From the NCBI RefSeq assembly GCF_000213175.1, contig NW_009799100.1:2028503-2092502 (forward strand): 64,000 nt of DNA, read 5' to 3'. The notes beneath the pieces were generated by a model that saw only the letters and a program-made list of their open reading frames with translations, did not search any database and had not been told where the DNA came from. Made by a program: the position numbers and the translations under genes. The stretch comes from Neurospora tetrasperma FGSC 2508 (Eukaryota; Ascomycota; Sordariomycetes; Sordariales; Sordariaceae). Positions 1 to 12,400 of the stretch are shown here, piece by piece; positions within the stretch are counted from its first letter, which is position 1; every line of letters starts with the position of its first letter.

Positions 1-2450
1 GATGTCGGGAAGAAATAGTAGTGGAAGCGTGGAAGGTCAGGGCATGGCCACTCACATCGGGTGGAATCTCAGAAGTTTGCGGAGAGGAACCGTTAACGTG
101 TGGAGAAAGTCAAATACTTACCCTAGAAGTGGAAGGTTGGGGACAACGGGATCCGCACGTCCGTATGGAAACCCACCTTAGGTAAGCAGTGCGTGCAGTT
201 GCAGCCAGTCACAGTGGCCATTTCGCACCCCGGATATCCAGCTCTCCAGCAGACGAACCCCAGGCTCCTTCCCCAGCCCAGGGGCATGAAGGCGGCACGG
301 CCACATGTGCGGGGGAATCGACGAAAGAACGGCAGGCACAACGTCTCGCTGGCTCGCTTCAGGTTGAAACAACTAACTTGAGATAGTGGGAGAAACCTAG
401 GTACCTCCCACTTGTTAAATGTCCTTTTCCACACTGCACATCACACTACACTACAAGGTGTCTGGACAGATGCGGGGAGAGAGACCCACCAGCAAGCTGC
501 CACAGGGAAGGACCCGGACGGAACTTCAAACTCCAACCAACTAACAATTCAACTCAACGTCCTCAACTCGAGTCCATCCGTTGTCGTGCTACTCTACTTG
601 CATGAAAGCCTTTCAGTACATCTTGGAGACTGCTTCAGTCCGGCCAGCATTGTGCATCACGCAGCTCGCACTCCTAGTAACAAGGGTGACGGTGATCAAG
701 GCCATGCGGACGAGGTTTGATGATACTCGTAATGTACCTAATCGTGGATCAACATATTTCTCCCCCCCTACGGCTCTCGGTACTACACGCTAGCGCCTGG
801 CTGTTCGGGTATTGTAGTGTTTATTGATTGTATGCACCCTTCTTGATTCGTCCTTCACGTCCCCTTCTCGGCGTCACCACAGGGGGGGGATCACCAAAAA
901 CGCTCCGAAGCAGCATCTGCCATGAGCTCCCACTGTCATGAAGGTTGTACAATGGGCCATGATAGAGCTGCGTACCACATTCCGACACGAACGACAACAC
1001 GTAATGACCCAGATAGAGATGCACATTCGCATAGGCACACCACCTCAACCACATGCGTTCGAGCCCACTTCTCGAGGTCGCCATTTGAAACCACATGGAA
1101 GTCCATAAGGCTTGCCTGAACCCTGCGTGTCGCAATTTAGCATAAATTCGTCAACCGAAGGCGTCGGTCCTGTCGAATCTTCCCCACCCGACCAGCGTGC
1201 GTGTCTCACCCAGAACACCACACCCACCCTTCCGAGCCTCCACTCCTTCCAGAAGTTGCTGCCCCATGTTTCAACAGGCTTCTGGGCGTCGACAAATTGT
1301 ACTGTGGTACACAAAGTACGTGTATGGAGTAACTCCACTCTTGCCTCCGGTGACTCGTGTTGTCCTCCGTATCCGGGCAGCTAGGACAAGCCTTCCAGCA
1401 CCCATCTTCCACCCATCCTCCTAGAGCCTGACTGACCTGTCATCAACGGGTACCCAAGACCGGTCAGTATCTCCAAGCTTGGACACAGAAATCAGCTCGC
1501 TTGGCTTCATCTCCATACTGTTCTCTCCCGTGCCCACTTTCATTGCTGCTTCGAACGGATGTCAGAGCTTTTCTGCCACCGCAATCACCACGGTTTGAAG
1601 AACCGTTATTCATCAGTCATCAAGAGCCTTGACTTTGCTTTTTGATTAGAGCTTTGTCCCACAATTAAAACGCAGGGCTTGCCAAATCAATCCTTATCAA
1701 GGTAGCCGAAGATTAACGGATTTGAATGTTCCCGACAGCAAAAACGAGGACCCCTCTTCCTGCGCAGTATTTGAGGTAAATACCTACGCCTCTCAAATCT
1801 CTGGGACTAATCCGAGATATGGATAGTCTGGAAGGGCACATCAACCCGCCGTATGCCTCATTTGGTCTAGAGCTCGACAGCCTATCACCAGTTGAGCATT
1901 GATTGCTATTGCTGACGGATTGGTCGCCAAGGGTATTAATAGACCATTTCATATATGTTCACCAGTGAGTACTGAGTATGCCATCCGGAACTTGGTTACC
2001 AGAGTTCTATGGATGCGCGTTGGATCTTTGACGTCTGCATACAGCACGGTACCGAAACACACCTCAGAGACGCTCGGTCCGATTACTTGCAACAAGCCCC
2101 TTGAATCTACCTCTCTTCATGCGACCGCGGGAAGGTTGAAGATGCTGATATTCGGTTTCTGAATTGCATTTAGCGATTTCAACCCAGCAACCTCAGCTCA
2201 TTAAAATGACAGATCAATGACAGATCGATGACAAGTTAATAGGCTCGGACCGAGACGGGAAGAATATCAGGGTTCACTACAAGGAAGGTCCAGTGCCTCA
2301 GGGGGGATGAAGACGAGAGGTAAAAGTGTTGGGAAACATCCGCCCCTTGAGTTTAGCTAACAGGCGAGTCCAAGATACAAGAGAGCGGGCTATCTATCCC
2401 GAGTAGTAACAGGACAAATCAGGATATACGAAAAAGACCTGTCCAAAAAC

Positions 2451-2524
2451 GGATATAAAATCATAAAAAAGAAAAATAATCAAAAAATAAAAATAAAAAG
2501 AAATTGTAAAAAAAAAGGAAAGGA
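2451..2524. repeat. A-rich low-complexity tract
   Basis: About 74 bases made almost only of A with scattered T and G, against a moderately GC-rich background. Such tracts exclude nucleosomes or can be left by retroposon tails; no element was recognised on either side. Confidence 0.6.
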
Positions 2525-3414
2525 ACCATGTGAGACATGGGTCATGCGTCTCGCTGGCTGGGTCTTGCTACCCAGAATATATTAACCGGCACGTCTGTCG
2601 CAGCGAAGCCACCCACTGCATACTTCTGCAAGTCCGCATGTCTAGACCTCGATGAGTAGCCTGGCAGCCCGGGCACCGAAAGGAAGCGGGGCCGGACGGG
2701 GAACTCGAGATACATCTGTACCGGGACTCCGTACCCGTGACCAGAACGACCTCGGTTAACACGGAATTTCCAAAAGTGCCGTTAGTCGCCGCTCCGAATT
2801 ATGTAACGATTTTGCGGAAAGCCAAGCACGTTAAGCCTTCCTTAGGCTAGGCGCGTGTATAGACATGTTGAGCTATCATAATGCTTACATTTCTTGTTTT
2901 CCCCGGTCCGAGAGGAAAATCCCCCACGTCTACATTACCTGCACTTCGGTTGCTGAAGACGTAACCGCCTCTCTTCTCCTTACCAGTGTCGAGGGAGGTC
3001 TTAAAGGACGCGGACGTGGATTTACATAATGGGACTTGGACATTTAAGGTTCTCCTTGTTGTTCACCGCTGTTGATACTCTGCCGAACATGAGCCGACGA
3101 CTACACCGGAATATTAAACGTAGCGTCAGCGACGTCCCTTGAGGGCCAAGACGGAACAATACTACACGCCGCTGTTACGGGCAGTTCACTTGGGCACATA
3201 TTATTATGTACTTGCTTGGCGCTTGACTTGGGAAATTGATAGGTTCCACTGCGGTGCTGACCTCGCTCAGAAACAGACACTGGGCTCGAATATGCTATTC
3301 ACCTTGCGTTTTGATACTGATATCTCAGTACCGATTCTGGCCGTCTTCTATTGGACTGTGCCTTGTGGCTGGCCAGTTGGGCAGTGATGTTGATAGCTGG
3401 TTATGGGATCGGAC

Positions 3415-3424
3415 TATATATAAG
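3415..3424 (+). promoter_or_regulatory. Isolated TATA-box-like sequence
   Basis: TATATATAAG is a good TATA consensus. The first ATG downstream (3428) opens a 57-codon frame ending at 3601, too close for a normal TATA-to-ATG distance and with no recognisable family. It may be chance or a promoter of a gene I cannot see. Confidence 0.2.
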
Positions 3425-5071
3425 TCTATGGGTCCAAGTTCACCAAAGTCCACGCTGCCAGTCGGGAAGTGGCGCTCCCTACATGTTAGTACAACTGCAA
3501 TACTGGAAGGACGGAACAGCAGCCTTGGAATGAAATTAGAGGAAATCGCATCTCTGGGTTGCCGCAACCCATTCAAAGCGACCATCACTAGAGGTGTGTG
3601 ACCACGGGTGTGTGGTGTTATACTCCAAGTTTTCGGTACATCCCCGCTGAACGCACGACAATTCATTTGATTTTCGAAAACCGTGGCTCACCAGCCACTT
3701 CTTTCAAAACTGCTGTCAACTTTCCTTTAGTTGTGACAAGCTCTCAACCGGCTCTATTTCCTGTTCACAATCCCTGTTTCTGCCTTCCTTCTAGCGGCGC
3801 TCCATTGGATTGGCCTAGAAGTCTAACGCGAAGCACCAAGACAATCTAAAAGTAGCCTCGTAGGTGGCTTCGGAAAGGGGGTGTGCATAACCAACAACAG
3901 ATCTGGTGAGAATCGCGGCCATTCCTGTTAGTATCTGACTTACACATCCCATTTACGGAGCCACTCACTCGCTAGGGACCTACACTAGGTAGTACACGCA
4001 CCCGCCTTGAAAACCTGGGGCACAAGCGGCGATCTTTGCTAGTGGATGGGCACTTACTAGGGCTCTTCGATAGCCGGATCGGGATATCGAAAATTCAAGT
4101 GCAGAAATTCATCACTTATCCATGCGCTCGTCCTTATCGTACATGGTCATTTGGATGGACGTTTTGTGGGATGTAGAGGAAGTCGAGCAAGTTTTACGCA
4201 AATATGCTGCCCCGGCAAAGAGTGAAATGTGCCAAATCACTTCGACACATTCGGTATCACAAGTCAAGCCAGCAAGCAAGCCGGAAAGGGGGAAACCGGA
4301 AGCAAGCACAGAGAACCCGTGGACCCCTAGAGCCGAGCGGAGAATTTTGATGCGGTAGAGAGGCAACACCAGATCTGAACAATACCTAGTATTCAACTTG
4401 CTTGACGTTGACATTGGCATTGTCATCAATTTAACATGGCATGGCATATCCATATGCAGGTACTCATCCACGTGCATACTACCAGACCTTGCTTGCACCC
4501 GCATACTCGGACTTTTTGGATGACCTTTAGTCGAACGACACTCATGTCATGCAGGGCCAGATTGAACAGCAGTCGCAGTTAAGAGCTGAATATCTATGGT
4601 TCTCATGAAGTCGTTTTCCCACTCTCATTACTCGAGTACGCTAAGTAGCATTACTGGGAAATCCAGCCCGTCATATATGCGGCATATCTATCTGGGCGCA
4701 AGTACGAAACTTTCCCTTTCCCCTACACAGAGTATCCCTTCCCACAATGCCTTGCTTCTCTCATTCCATTCTTTCCTTTCGTCACTTCTTCAGTGGAAAA
4801 ACACATCGGCACCGCCATCCCTTTTCGAACCGAAGACCAGTTCACTCCCTGATCTAGGCGCATCTCGTATCCCTGCATAGCGAAGTATCTTGTCAGTAAC
4901 GGTTCGTGTGTGATAAATGACCCGGGTTATCACCGTTTTGCCGGCGCATTCCCGGCCATAGAGGGGACTGGTTTGTCTTCCTCGTTACCAGCCTGCCTCT
5001 AGGCAGTATGTAGAGATCTCCCTTGCTCTCCAGTCATCCTCTCCCTCGGAAATAAGATTGAAAGGATGAAC

Positions 5072-6453
5072 TCACTCCTTGAGTTTGGCAAAGGTGGGCT
5101 GTCCACCGAGATGGACAGCGCCGATGAATTCCGTTAGGTTTCCAGTTTGAACGTCACGCTTGATAAGCGCAACATGGCCGGAATTTTGCAACGCGGATAC
5201 GACGAGGGAGCCGTCTTTGCTGAGGGAGAACTGGCGCGGGTTGATACCTCCCGCAGCGAAAATCTGTTGAAGGCTGAGGGTGCCGTCTGCCTCAATGGCG
5301 TAGTTGATGATGGAGTCTGACTTGATCTGTCCCGCCGCATTGTCCTCCGGGTCAGGAATATCAAATGTTTTTTCATCGAATCGGGATGATACTAGCAGGA
5401 ACTGGTTATCGGGCTATTCAAGAGTCACGCGTATCGTGTGAACTGATTAGTACAAAGTTTATCGACCGTAGGAGCTTGAGAATGACTCGAGCTTACCGAA
5501 ATAACGAGTTCTGAAGCTCTAGTGGTATTTCCGATACCCTTAGAACCAGGGCCGTGTGTTGGAATGCTGAACAACTCTTTACCAAAGTCAAGGTCAAGAC
5601 CATTGCTATTATAGGTAACCTTCCACCCAATGATCTCATTGGAGAGCTCAGTGACGACGTAGAAGTAGGTTCCGGAGTCAAGCTTAACGAAAGCACCGTG
5701 CCTTGGGCCGGAAAGATCGGGTGTCGGAACCGTTTTGGATTCAACATAGCTCAAGGTATTCTTGTCTACCTTGAAGATACGAATAAGATCTGCGCCAAGA
5801 TCGGGCGTCGCAATGAAGTTCCCGGTAGGGTCCAGGACAACCTCATGAGCATGTGATGTTTTTTGCTGAGAGTCAGAGCCAGGCTTCGGCGAGATTGTGA
5901 AAGTACTATTTTGGAGAGCCTTGGGGGCGGCGGGATTCGAGATATCGAACGACTGAAAACCCCCTCCCGCACTACAAAGCGGGAATGTTCGAGACTTGGT
6001 TAGCTCACCAGATTAATTCATAACAGAGAATGGGGTGAGTGATGGGAGGGCAAAGAGATGGACTAACTAGGCGGCAATGGCCAGTCCCTTGAGATTCTGT
6101 CCATAGCGGACGCTGCTCACTGGGCCTCGCAGCGTATCCAGCCTGTTGATCAGCGTGAGATTCGTGCCATTTCTGGGGACCTGAAAGTTGTAGAGGGAGC
6201 CAGTTGAGATGCTGCTCCAAGCCTCATCGAGGCAGTAAATGTGGTCGCCGACAAATTCCAACCATGAAGGGTTATTGCCACAGATGCCGAGCTGCTTGTT
6301 GATGACCTCAAGCTTTCCGTCCGCATACTTGATGGTGCTAAGAAATCCAGGATCCGTAGATGTACCCATAGAAGTAACAAAGATCAGGGTGGCCGACACG
6401 AAAGTGGGCAAGCCAAAGGCGATAACGCCAGCGGCTAAGGACTTGTACAACAT
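5072..6453 (-). CDS. Secreted lactonase-type seven-bladed beta-propeller protein
   Basis: Three exons on the minus strand: 6453-6068, 5971-5497 and 5413-5072, giving 400 residues. The introns are 5972-6067 (donor GTTAGT) and 5414-5496 (donor GTAAGC); phases match and the join reads GLAIAAYAGGGFQSFD. Residues 1-21 form a signal peptide (MLYKSLAAGVIAFGLPTFVSA), so the product is probably secreted. The rest resembles the Lactonase family (PF10282; 6-phosphogluconolactonase and carboxy-muconate cyclase fold), with family-like stretches SHAHEVVLDPTGNF, PDLGADLIRIF, GPRHGAF and INPRQFSLSKDGSLVV. The substrate cannot be told from sequence. Fungal secreted members are often annotated as putative 6-phosphogluconolactonase or isomerase YbhE-like, without proof of activity. 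The start is the first ATG before the signal peptide. The family is secure, the function is not. Confidence 0.88.
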
Positions 6454-7425
6454 TGTGTAGATCTGTCGATTGCCCGTAGTATATTAGGGACTGTTTTCAG
6501 TGAGGGAGAGGTAAGGGCAATATAGAGATTATTTGTCGGGAGAACTGGTGGGAGGTGGGCTGGATTTATGTAGTTGTAAATTCTCAAGACGAGACGAAAA
6601 GACAATACCATTCACTGTCAGTGGGCTTCTGCCGCGCTTAATGGGTCACAATATTGAGAGCCAGAAGCACCATCATGCCCTCATGAACACCCTTCACGCA
6701 GCCGTCCCTTTTGAAGGAGACTTCCACCTTGAGTCTGATTCGTGACGAATGACCCAGTCCGCCCTTGCGCGCAGCATATCGAGCATACTCTGAGTGGGAA
6801 ATGCTATGCCTGTTCCGCGTGGCTCACGGTCCTTTGGTAGGTACTGACGAGTTGCGCAAGTTTGCCCGGAATTCAGACCATATCACGCCGCGGTAGGAGC
6901 AGCAAGTCTGCAAATGAAGCGCCGTTTGAAGGGCATCCAATGGCGTTTGGTGGCTGGCGGTTTCGCAATTTGGCTCTCGGTAAGCCAGGGCCAAGAAATT
7001 CATCTTCATGTTGAAGTACATGACGTCCTACGGGTTGGGTTGGTAATCAAGGTTCAAGCGGCGCAACGCTTCGTGTTTTAGCTAGCGTTGGGGGACGGTT
7101 TCTTTGACCAACGTCGTCTGTTGTGCGCGGTCGGCGTCATTGTCAGGAGTATGGTTGGCGTATCAGTTGCCCGCAGTTAGTAGTGTATGTATAATGGGGC
7201 GAGTGTAAGAGGCCTTTGAGGACATGAAGTCGGAAAGCATGACGAATAGGAAGCACATCCATGCAGGAGATGCAAAATTGTGGGGAAGCAAGGGCTGCAA
7301 GTGGAAGGCAAGTCACAAAGAGCCACTACACTTAACATCACCTACAAACCAATCACTGCAACATCTCCTACAATCCATCCTCCCTCTCCAACGTCGAGTC
7401 CCTCAACGCCTTTAGAATTCAAACC
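6454..7425. other. Upstream region of the lactonase-type gene
   Basis: Promoter side of the minus-strand gene that starts at 6453. Only short unrelated frames occur, and no TATA box or RNA gene was recognised. Confidence 0.5.
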
Positions 7426-7462
7426 TACCTACCGTAGAAACTCGGGAAATTGGCAAAAAGCT
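7426..7462 (+). repeat. Left terminal inverted repeat of MITE 1
   Basis: 37 bases that match 7649-7685 in reverse complement without a mismatch by eye. Core CCGTAGAAACTCGGGAAAT followed by TGGCAAAAAGCT. Confidence 0.85.
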
Positions 7463-7681
7463 TTCCCTCTTTGAGCGCCCGACAGTAAGTACAAGGAGCA
7501 GTATACTCCTGTACATATGTCCGCTCAGTTAGTGAAGGCTCTACAATACTGCCCAGCACTATCTTGCCTGCGTTCCAAAGCATAGGCACGGACTCGAGCG
7601 TTACAGATCTGCCAGCACCCTGCCTGATATCCAGGTTTTTCAGGCATTAGCTTTTTGCCAATTTCCCGAGTTTCTACGGTA
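7430..7681. mobile_element. MITE-like element 1 (TA-flanked, about 248 bp)
   Basis: A non-coding element with 37-bp inverted ends: 7426-7462 on the left is the exact reverse complement of 7649-7685. If the first bases are taken as a TA target duplication (7430-7431 and 7680-7681), the element body is 7432-7679 and starts CCGTAGAAACTCGGG. It has no transposase frame. A short size, long terminal inverted repeats and TA flanks fit a MITE of the Tc1/mariner type, but the superfamily is inferred from TA only. Its interior shares stretches with element 2, for example a CATATGT followed by a CAGTTAGTGAA. Confidence 0.78.
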
Positions 7682-7685
7682 GGTA
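7649..7685 (-). repeat. Right terminal inverted repeat of MITE 1
   Basis: Reverse complement of 7426-7462. It lies only about 8 bases before the left end of MITE 2, so the two inner arms form their own inverted pair. Confidence 0.85.
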
Positions 7686-7693
7686 TCCCGACA

Positions 7694-7752
7694 TACCGTA
7701 GAAACTCGCGAAATTGGCAAAATACCATCTCCTCTTTGAGCGCCGGGCAGGG
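7694..7752 (+). repeat. Left terminal inverted repeat of MITE 2
   Basis: 59-base arm ending in CCGGGCAGGG; pairs with 7882-7940 with two mismatches. Confidence 0.85.
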
Positions 7753-7881
7753 CATAAAACGGCGCCCCGTAAGCCAGCATATGTGTCTGTCCAGTTAGTG
7801 AAAACTCGGGGACATTACCTACCACTCTAACTTAGGTACATTTCAATGTGCAGAATCGGGCTTGCTCTGTACTTATATGCT

Positions 7882-7940
7882 CCCTGCCCGGTGCTCAGAG
7901 AGGAGATGGTATTTTGCCAATTTCGCGAGTTTCTACGGTA
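7882..7940 (-). repeat. Right terminal inverted repeat of MITE 2
   Basis: Inverted copy of 7694-7752. Its near identity to the left arm suggests fairly recent activity or maintenance of this copy, more so than for the pair as a whole. Confidence 0.85.
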
Positions 7941-9433
7941 CATGTGTCGAGGTCTTCCTGGCGTTAATCCCTGCCACCGCAGGACATTCGACCCCTTTCC
8001 AGTAAGCGATCCTGGCGTTTCCATTTCACATCCTCGATGGCCGATATATATATTACCCATCTGATTAACGCAACAACGACTGGGGACCATCACCAACGAA
8101 GTCAGATACCGCCCGGGACACAAATCACACCCGTACTATATGCTATGACGGGATCGCGAAGTCCATCAAAGGGTAAATTATCTGAAGGACACCAATGGCG
8201 GCTAAGGATAAGTTGGGATCGCAGCGGCTAAATCTATTCTGTCCTTTCTTTGCTCCCTCGCGATACCTTCGTCAAACAATGACCGAAAGCGCCTCGAGAA
8301 ATCACTTAACAGTTGGTCGGCCGTCACTTAGTTGCACGCCGCATACCAACTCTCTCTTCCCGCGCGCGTCTATAGAGCGTCGTCCATCTCTTGTCGACGG
8401 CTCCCTCGAAGCAGCCAAACCAAGCATCTCCCGACCAAACTATAGACGCCGAACCATTACCTTTATCTATTTTCCCCAAAACACATCAAGCCTTTATAGA
8501 GTCACATGCGTGGGCTTGGACAGGCAATCCAGCCATGTTCCTTTTCAAGATCTCGGAATCCTCCTCCCCCGAAGCTGCCTTTTTTTTTTTTTTTTTTTTT
8601 TTTTTGTAACTAGCGGTACTAAAGACCTCGCCGAGCTCTGTTGCTGCCCCCATACCCCTCGTCAATAGTTGAACTTGTGACCAACAGCTGTCTGTCACTT
8701 GCTACCTGGGCGTATCAACGTTCCTTCAAGGATGTGGGAAAAGATGCCTACTACATAAGTACCTATACCTGCGCACCTCCGGAAAACTACCCTTGCTGAC
8801 TGACATCGAATCAACGAAGGGAAAGTTCAAATAACCAAGATCGGCGACCACCGGCCTGAAGCACCGGACCGGTGGCGGTTGTGAGGTGCATTGGTTTCCT
8901 CGGTGCTTAGTTCCTGAAGTTTAGGTGCAGTAGTGTAGGTTATGAGGCCGGGAGCTAGAGGAAGGTGGGAAAGGACGTTGTTGGGAGGCTCCCAAACGGG
9001 CTGTAGAAGTATGTAGAAAGTTGTCTGGTTTTTGTGTAGTCAAGTGAGCGGGATAGAGGCTGTGATGTTTGATGATGAACAGAAGCAAGTCCATGTTCTC
9101 CTGGACAAACGACAATATCCTGGGGAAATGGTGCCTGGCTGAAAGAGAGCAACCTTCGCTAGAAAATACATATACTTAGGGTGTTAGTATATTGAAATCA
9201 GATGCAAGTTCAGTGCTAGAAGACGAGGAAGAGCCTAAGTTATGCCCTCCAAAAAAAAAAGCATTAATTCTTGAACAAACATGGTAGACCGCCAGACTTC
9301 CAAACCTCCTTCTTCTTTCCCACACTTCTCGAACGCTCTCCTTATACCCCCCTCTCCCTGTATCATCTCTCCCCTCCACACCTCTCGCCCATACACGCTG
9401 CGACACTCCCATTTCAACCCCAACCACCATACC
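7941..9433. other. Non-coding interval downstream of csf1, with a poly-T run
   Basis: No supported gene. It contains a 26-base T run at 8580-8605. A 157-codon plus-strand frame (8195-8668) crosses that run and looks spurious. The side near 9433 is the expected 3' UTR of csf1. Confidence 0.5.
8580..8605. repeat. Poly-T homopolymer, 26 bases
   Basis: Uninterrupted T run in intergenic DNA. Its length is prone to sequencing error. Confidence 0.9.
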
Positions 9434-12400
9434 TCAAGTGGACCCCAAAATCTTACTATACGCGTCCTCCACCTCGCCCGCCAGCTCCAACAACGACACA
9501 ATAACAATCTGGTGCGTCAGGTTAGGCAACCGGTCGCGGTGCAAGCCGATCCACTCGAGCGGCGGCGTGGCCTCGCCCATATCGCGCAGCTGGGGTGTTT
9601 CGATCACGGGCGGCTCAAGCGCCCTGTACTCGTATTTGGACTGGGGGACTTTGACTTCGGCTGTGATCTTGTTGGATTGCCGTCTGTTTTGATCCTTTTC
9701 TTTTTGTTTCTCCTGAGAAGCAGATGCGGATGCAGAGAAAGAGGAGGGACCGGCGTCTGCAGAAGTGGATGCGGGTGTGGAAGACGATTGTCGTTGGTCT
9801 CTTGGCTTCTGCTCTCCATCTTTTTGGACTGCGGTCGCAGTAGCTGTAATGTCTTCAGCCGGACCCTCCGGCACGCCCGTGACGCGGATGGCCGTGACAG
9901 GGGGTAACTCTTTGCCCCAAGTGCGCTGGAGCGTTTTGGAGTGATTGGCCCACATGCCGCGGATGAAGCTGATGCGGCTGTAGTTCCAGCCTACTTCGAC
10001 CTTGCCTTCAAACGCGCTTTTGAAGATGTAGTCAATGGAGCGGCTGTCCGGCCGCTGCCACGTCTGCATCACGGCTTCTACTTGGGGCACTTTGAGAATG
10101 GTGCCGCCTCGGGAGCCCGTGGCGCTCTGGACTACGTCCTCGACCGAGAGCTCACTCAGCGTCTTTGGAGCACCGCCAGTAGCGCGCACGCCGGCGAGGC
10201 CGATGCGAAGCTGGCCTAGTGTCAGACCTAGAATGCTGTGAATTCGGCGGTCCTCGATGCTGGCGGCAAACCGGGCCTGGGCGTTCAGGGCTTCAACCTT
10301 AAAAACTTGGCTGTCGGCGAAGGTACCGGGAAAGACACCTAAGTTGAGGGCCTTGAGGGTTACCACGACGTCGGTGTCCAGTGAGATGGGTGATTTGGTG
10401 AGCGTATCGTCCGCTTCGGAGGCAAGCTTGGATTTCTGATCAAGGCGCTTTATGACTGCTGCTGGCGCCGTGACTGATTTCCTCCTCATGAATCGCTCGA
10501 TTTCCTTGAGAGAGCTCTCAAAGTTTGCTCTACGCTCTTGAATGAGCCTTTGGAAGGCCTGGTACATAGCCACGCCCTGAGCGGCCGAGCTGGTAGTTCC
10601 AAAGATCTGGACGGCATTGCCGTCAAAGATAGCGACAAGACGGTCTCCCATTCCTTGTCGGCTGCGCCGTACGTTATACATGAGGAACTCCATGGACGTG
10701 ATGTCTGCAACTAGGAAAGCCTGGTAGTCGAAAGCAGCCTTGACCCGGAACTGGCTGAATGCAACAGACGCTTGAACAAGAGGTGTCTCGTTCAAGGCCT
10801 GTTCTCGTTCAGGCCACTTGATGGAGGTACGTAGCTTGAAATTCCGCAGTGCCACGAAGCCGCTCATCCGGCCTTGACTTTCCATGCCAATCATGTCAAA
10901 GCCAAGGCAAAGATTTTGCTCCCAGTCTGACGTCTTTTTGGACGAGATCCAGAAATTGTCAATGGAAAACGTAGATTTGCCCAGGGCCTGACCTAAATCC
11001 ACACAAATCTTCAGTGCGGTGATAGAGATGGTGGCAGTCCAAGGGAAGGCAGCAGTTGCCGCAACCTGCTGGTAGCGCTGCACGAGATGACCCTGTGAAG
11101 TCTCTGTGACCAGTTTGGCCACTGGCGATGACGGCGTCGTTTCTGTAAATTGACGGGGGACCCATATCTCTTGGAAAAGCATAAAGTCTTGCAGTTGCTT
11201 TGCGTTGATCGACACCTGCATGGGGCTAACCTTGAGAATCGCAGACAGCCCGTTGGTGCCGCTTACATGCTTGCTGTTCATCAGCGACAGAACTATTGAG
11301 TCAACGTTAAAGCTTCCGGTCGACTCCCGCGAATAGACGTGTTGGATAGAAGCCTGGAGGTTTGAAAAGGCTCCAGATATTGCAAAGAAGTTGCCTTGGT
11401 CAGCCGACCGGACGGTGTTGGCGGTAAAGTACACGTCGTCAAAACTGGCGGTGGCCGCCACTAGAGCGATAGGCTGACAGCTCAACGAAAATTCCTGCTT
11501 CCGGACACGCAGGCCGAGATTAAGCTTCACACGACCCAGCACGGCGGTGGGATCAGCACCGAGAATTCCGTCCTCTTCAGCTGGTTTAGCCTTGGGGGAA
11601 GGTGCTGGCGGGGGACTGGGAGGGTTGGCACCATCTCCTCGTTCGCTGACCACTGACTTGATGTTGTTGCTCATTTCCACAATCAAAGGCACCACTGAGG
11701 GATACAATATGTTGCTAGACGCGTCGATCCTTACTTCAGCAAATAGAGAAGGGTCTTCCCTGCCATCATCGCAATATTCGAGCTTTAAGGCAAGGCCTGG
11801 GGACCTGAGGATCGTGACGCTGTTCACCCACTCTTCTTGCCCAAACTGTCCCGACTTCCCAGCCGTGCTAGACTTGCCTAGCCTTGACGCACTGACTAGA
11901 TCACTGGGTGTTCTCTTGCCTGTCAAATGTACGACGGCACCCGCAAAATCTGCGTCCACGAGGAGTGACTCAAGCCTCTTGCTGCCCAGAATACTCCTTT
12001 TGCGAATTTGCTCTTGTGCTTCGGGCGAACTTGCTGCTTGTACTGCAGCGGGAGGAGAAGGATTCCAGTTTTGTGAAGCCTGTTGGACATTGTTTATGGA
12101 CAGACTGATTGACCTGGTTAGATGAGCTGCCGGTAGGATGAAACCCGAAGTAAGTCGAATGTCGAGCGTCTTGCCCACAGCTTGGAAGGCCAGCCGCCGG
12201 GTGTCGGACATGGATACGTAGGCAATGTTGAAGATAATCTCCGGCAGCAAAGCAGAGTTCGGAGATCGTAGCCTCCGTTCCTGCTCAAGAGAAACCATTT
12301 GGAGCCGTAGGTTTTCGATTGTGAGCCTGGCCGAGTTCTTTGTGCGAGTGCTGAGCTCAATCTTGTCTAACGACAGGACAAGGTCCTCCTTATCAGGGTC

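Larger units (their letters stand above)
1..5071. other. Gene-poor interval, no supported gene
   Basis: No open frame here shows family resemblance, a plausible exon chain or strong codon bias; the longest frames are about 100-130 codons with random-looking composition. An A-rich tract lies at 2451-2524. A TATATATAAG sequence at 3415-3424 precedes a 57-codon frame (3428-3601) that I do not recognise. The last few dozen bases next to 5072 are presumably 3' UTR of the lactonase-type gene. No transposon coding remnant was recognised by eye. Confidence 0.5.
7694..7940. mobile_element. MITE-like element 2 (TA-flanked, about 243 bp)
   Basis: The ends 7694-7752 and 7882-7940 are inverted copies over 59 bases with two differences, flanked by TA on both sides (7694-7695 and 7939-7940). 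The end sequence CCGTAGAAACTCGCGAAAT followed by TGGCAAAA matches element 1 except at the GGG/GCG site, so the two are diverged members of one family. The central 129 bases code for nothing. It sits immediately beside element 1, either from independent insertions into a favoured TA-rich target or from a duplication followed by divergence. Confidence 0.8.

Noticed and set aside
8195-8668. 157-codon plus-strand frame
   Set aside because: Runs through the poly-T tract as poly-Phe and shows no bias, domain or promoter.
9281-9907. 208-codon plus-strand frame over the csf1 C terminus
   Set aside because: Antisense to a well supported coding exon, with low-complexity translation.
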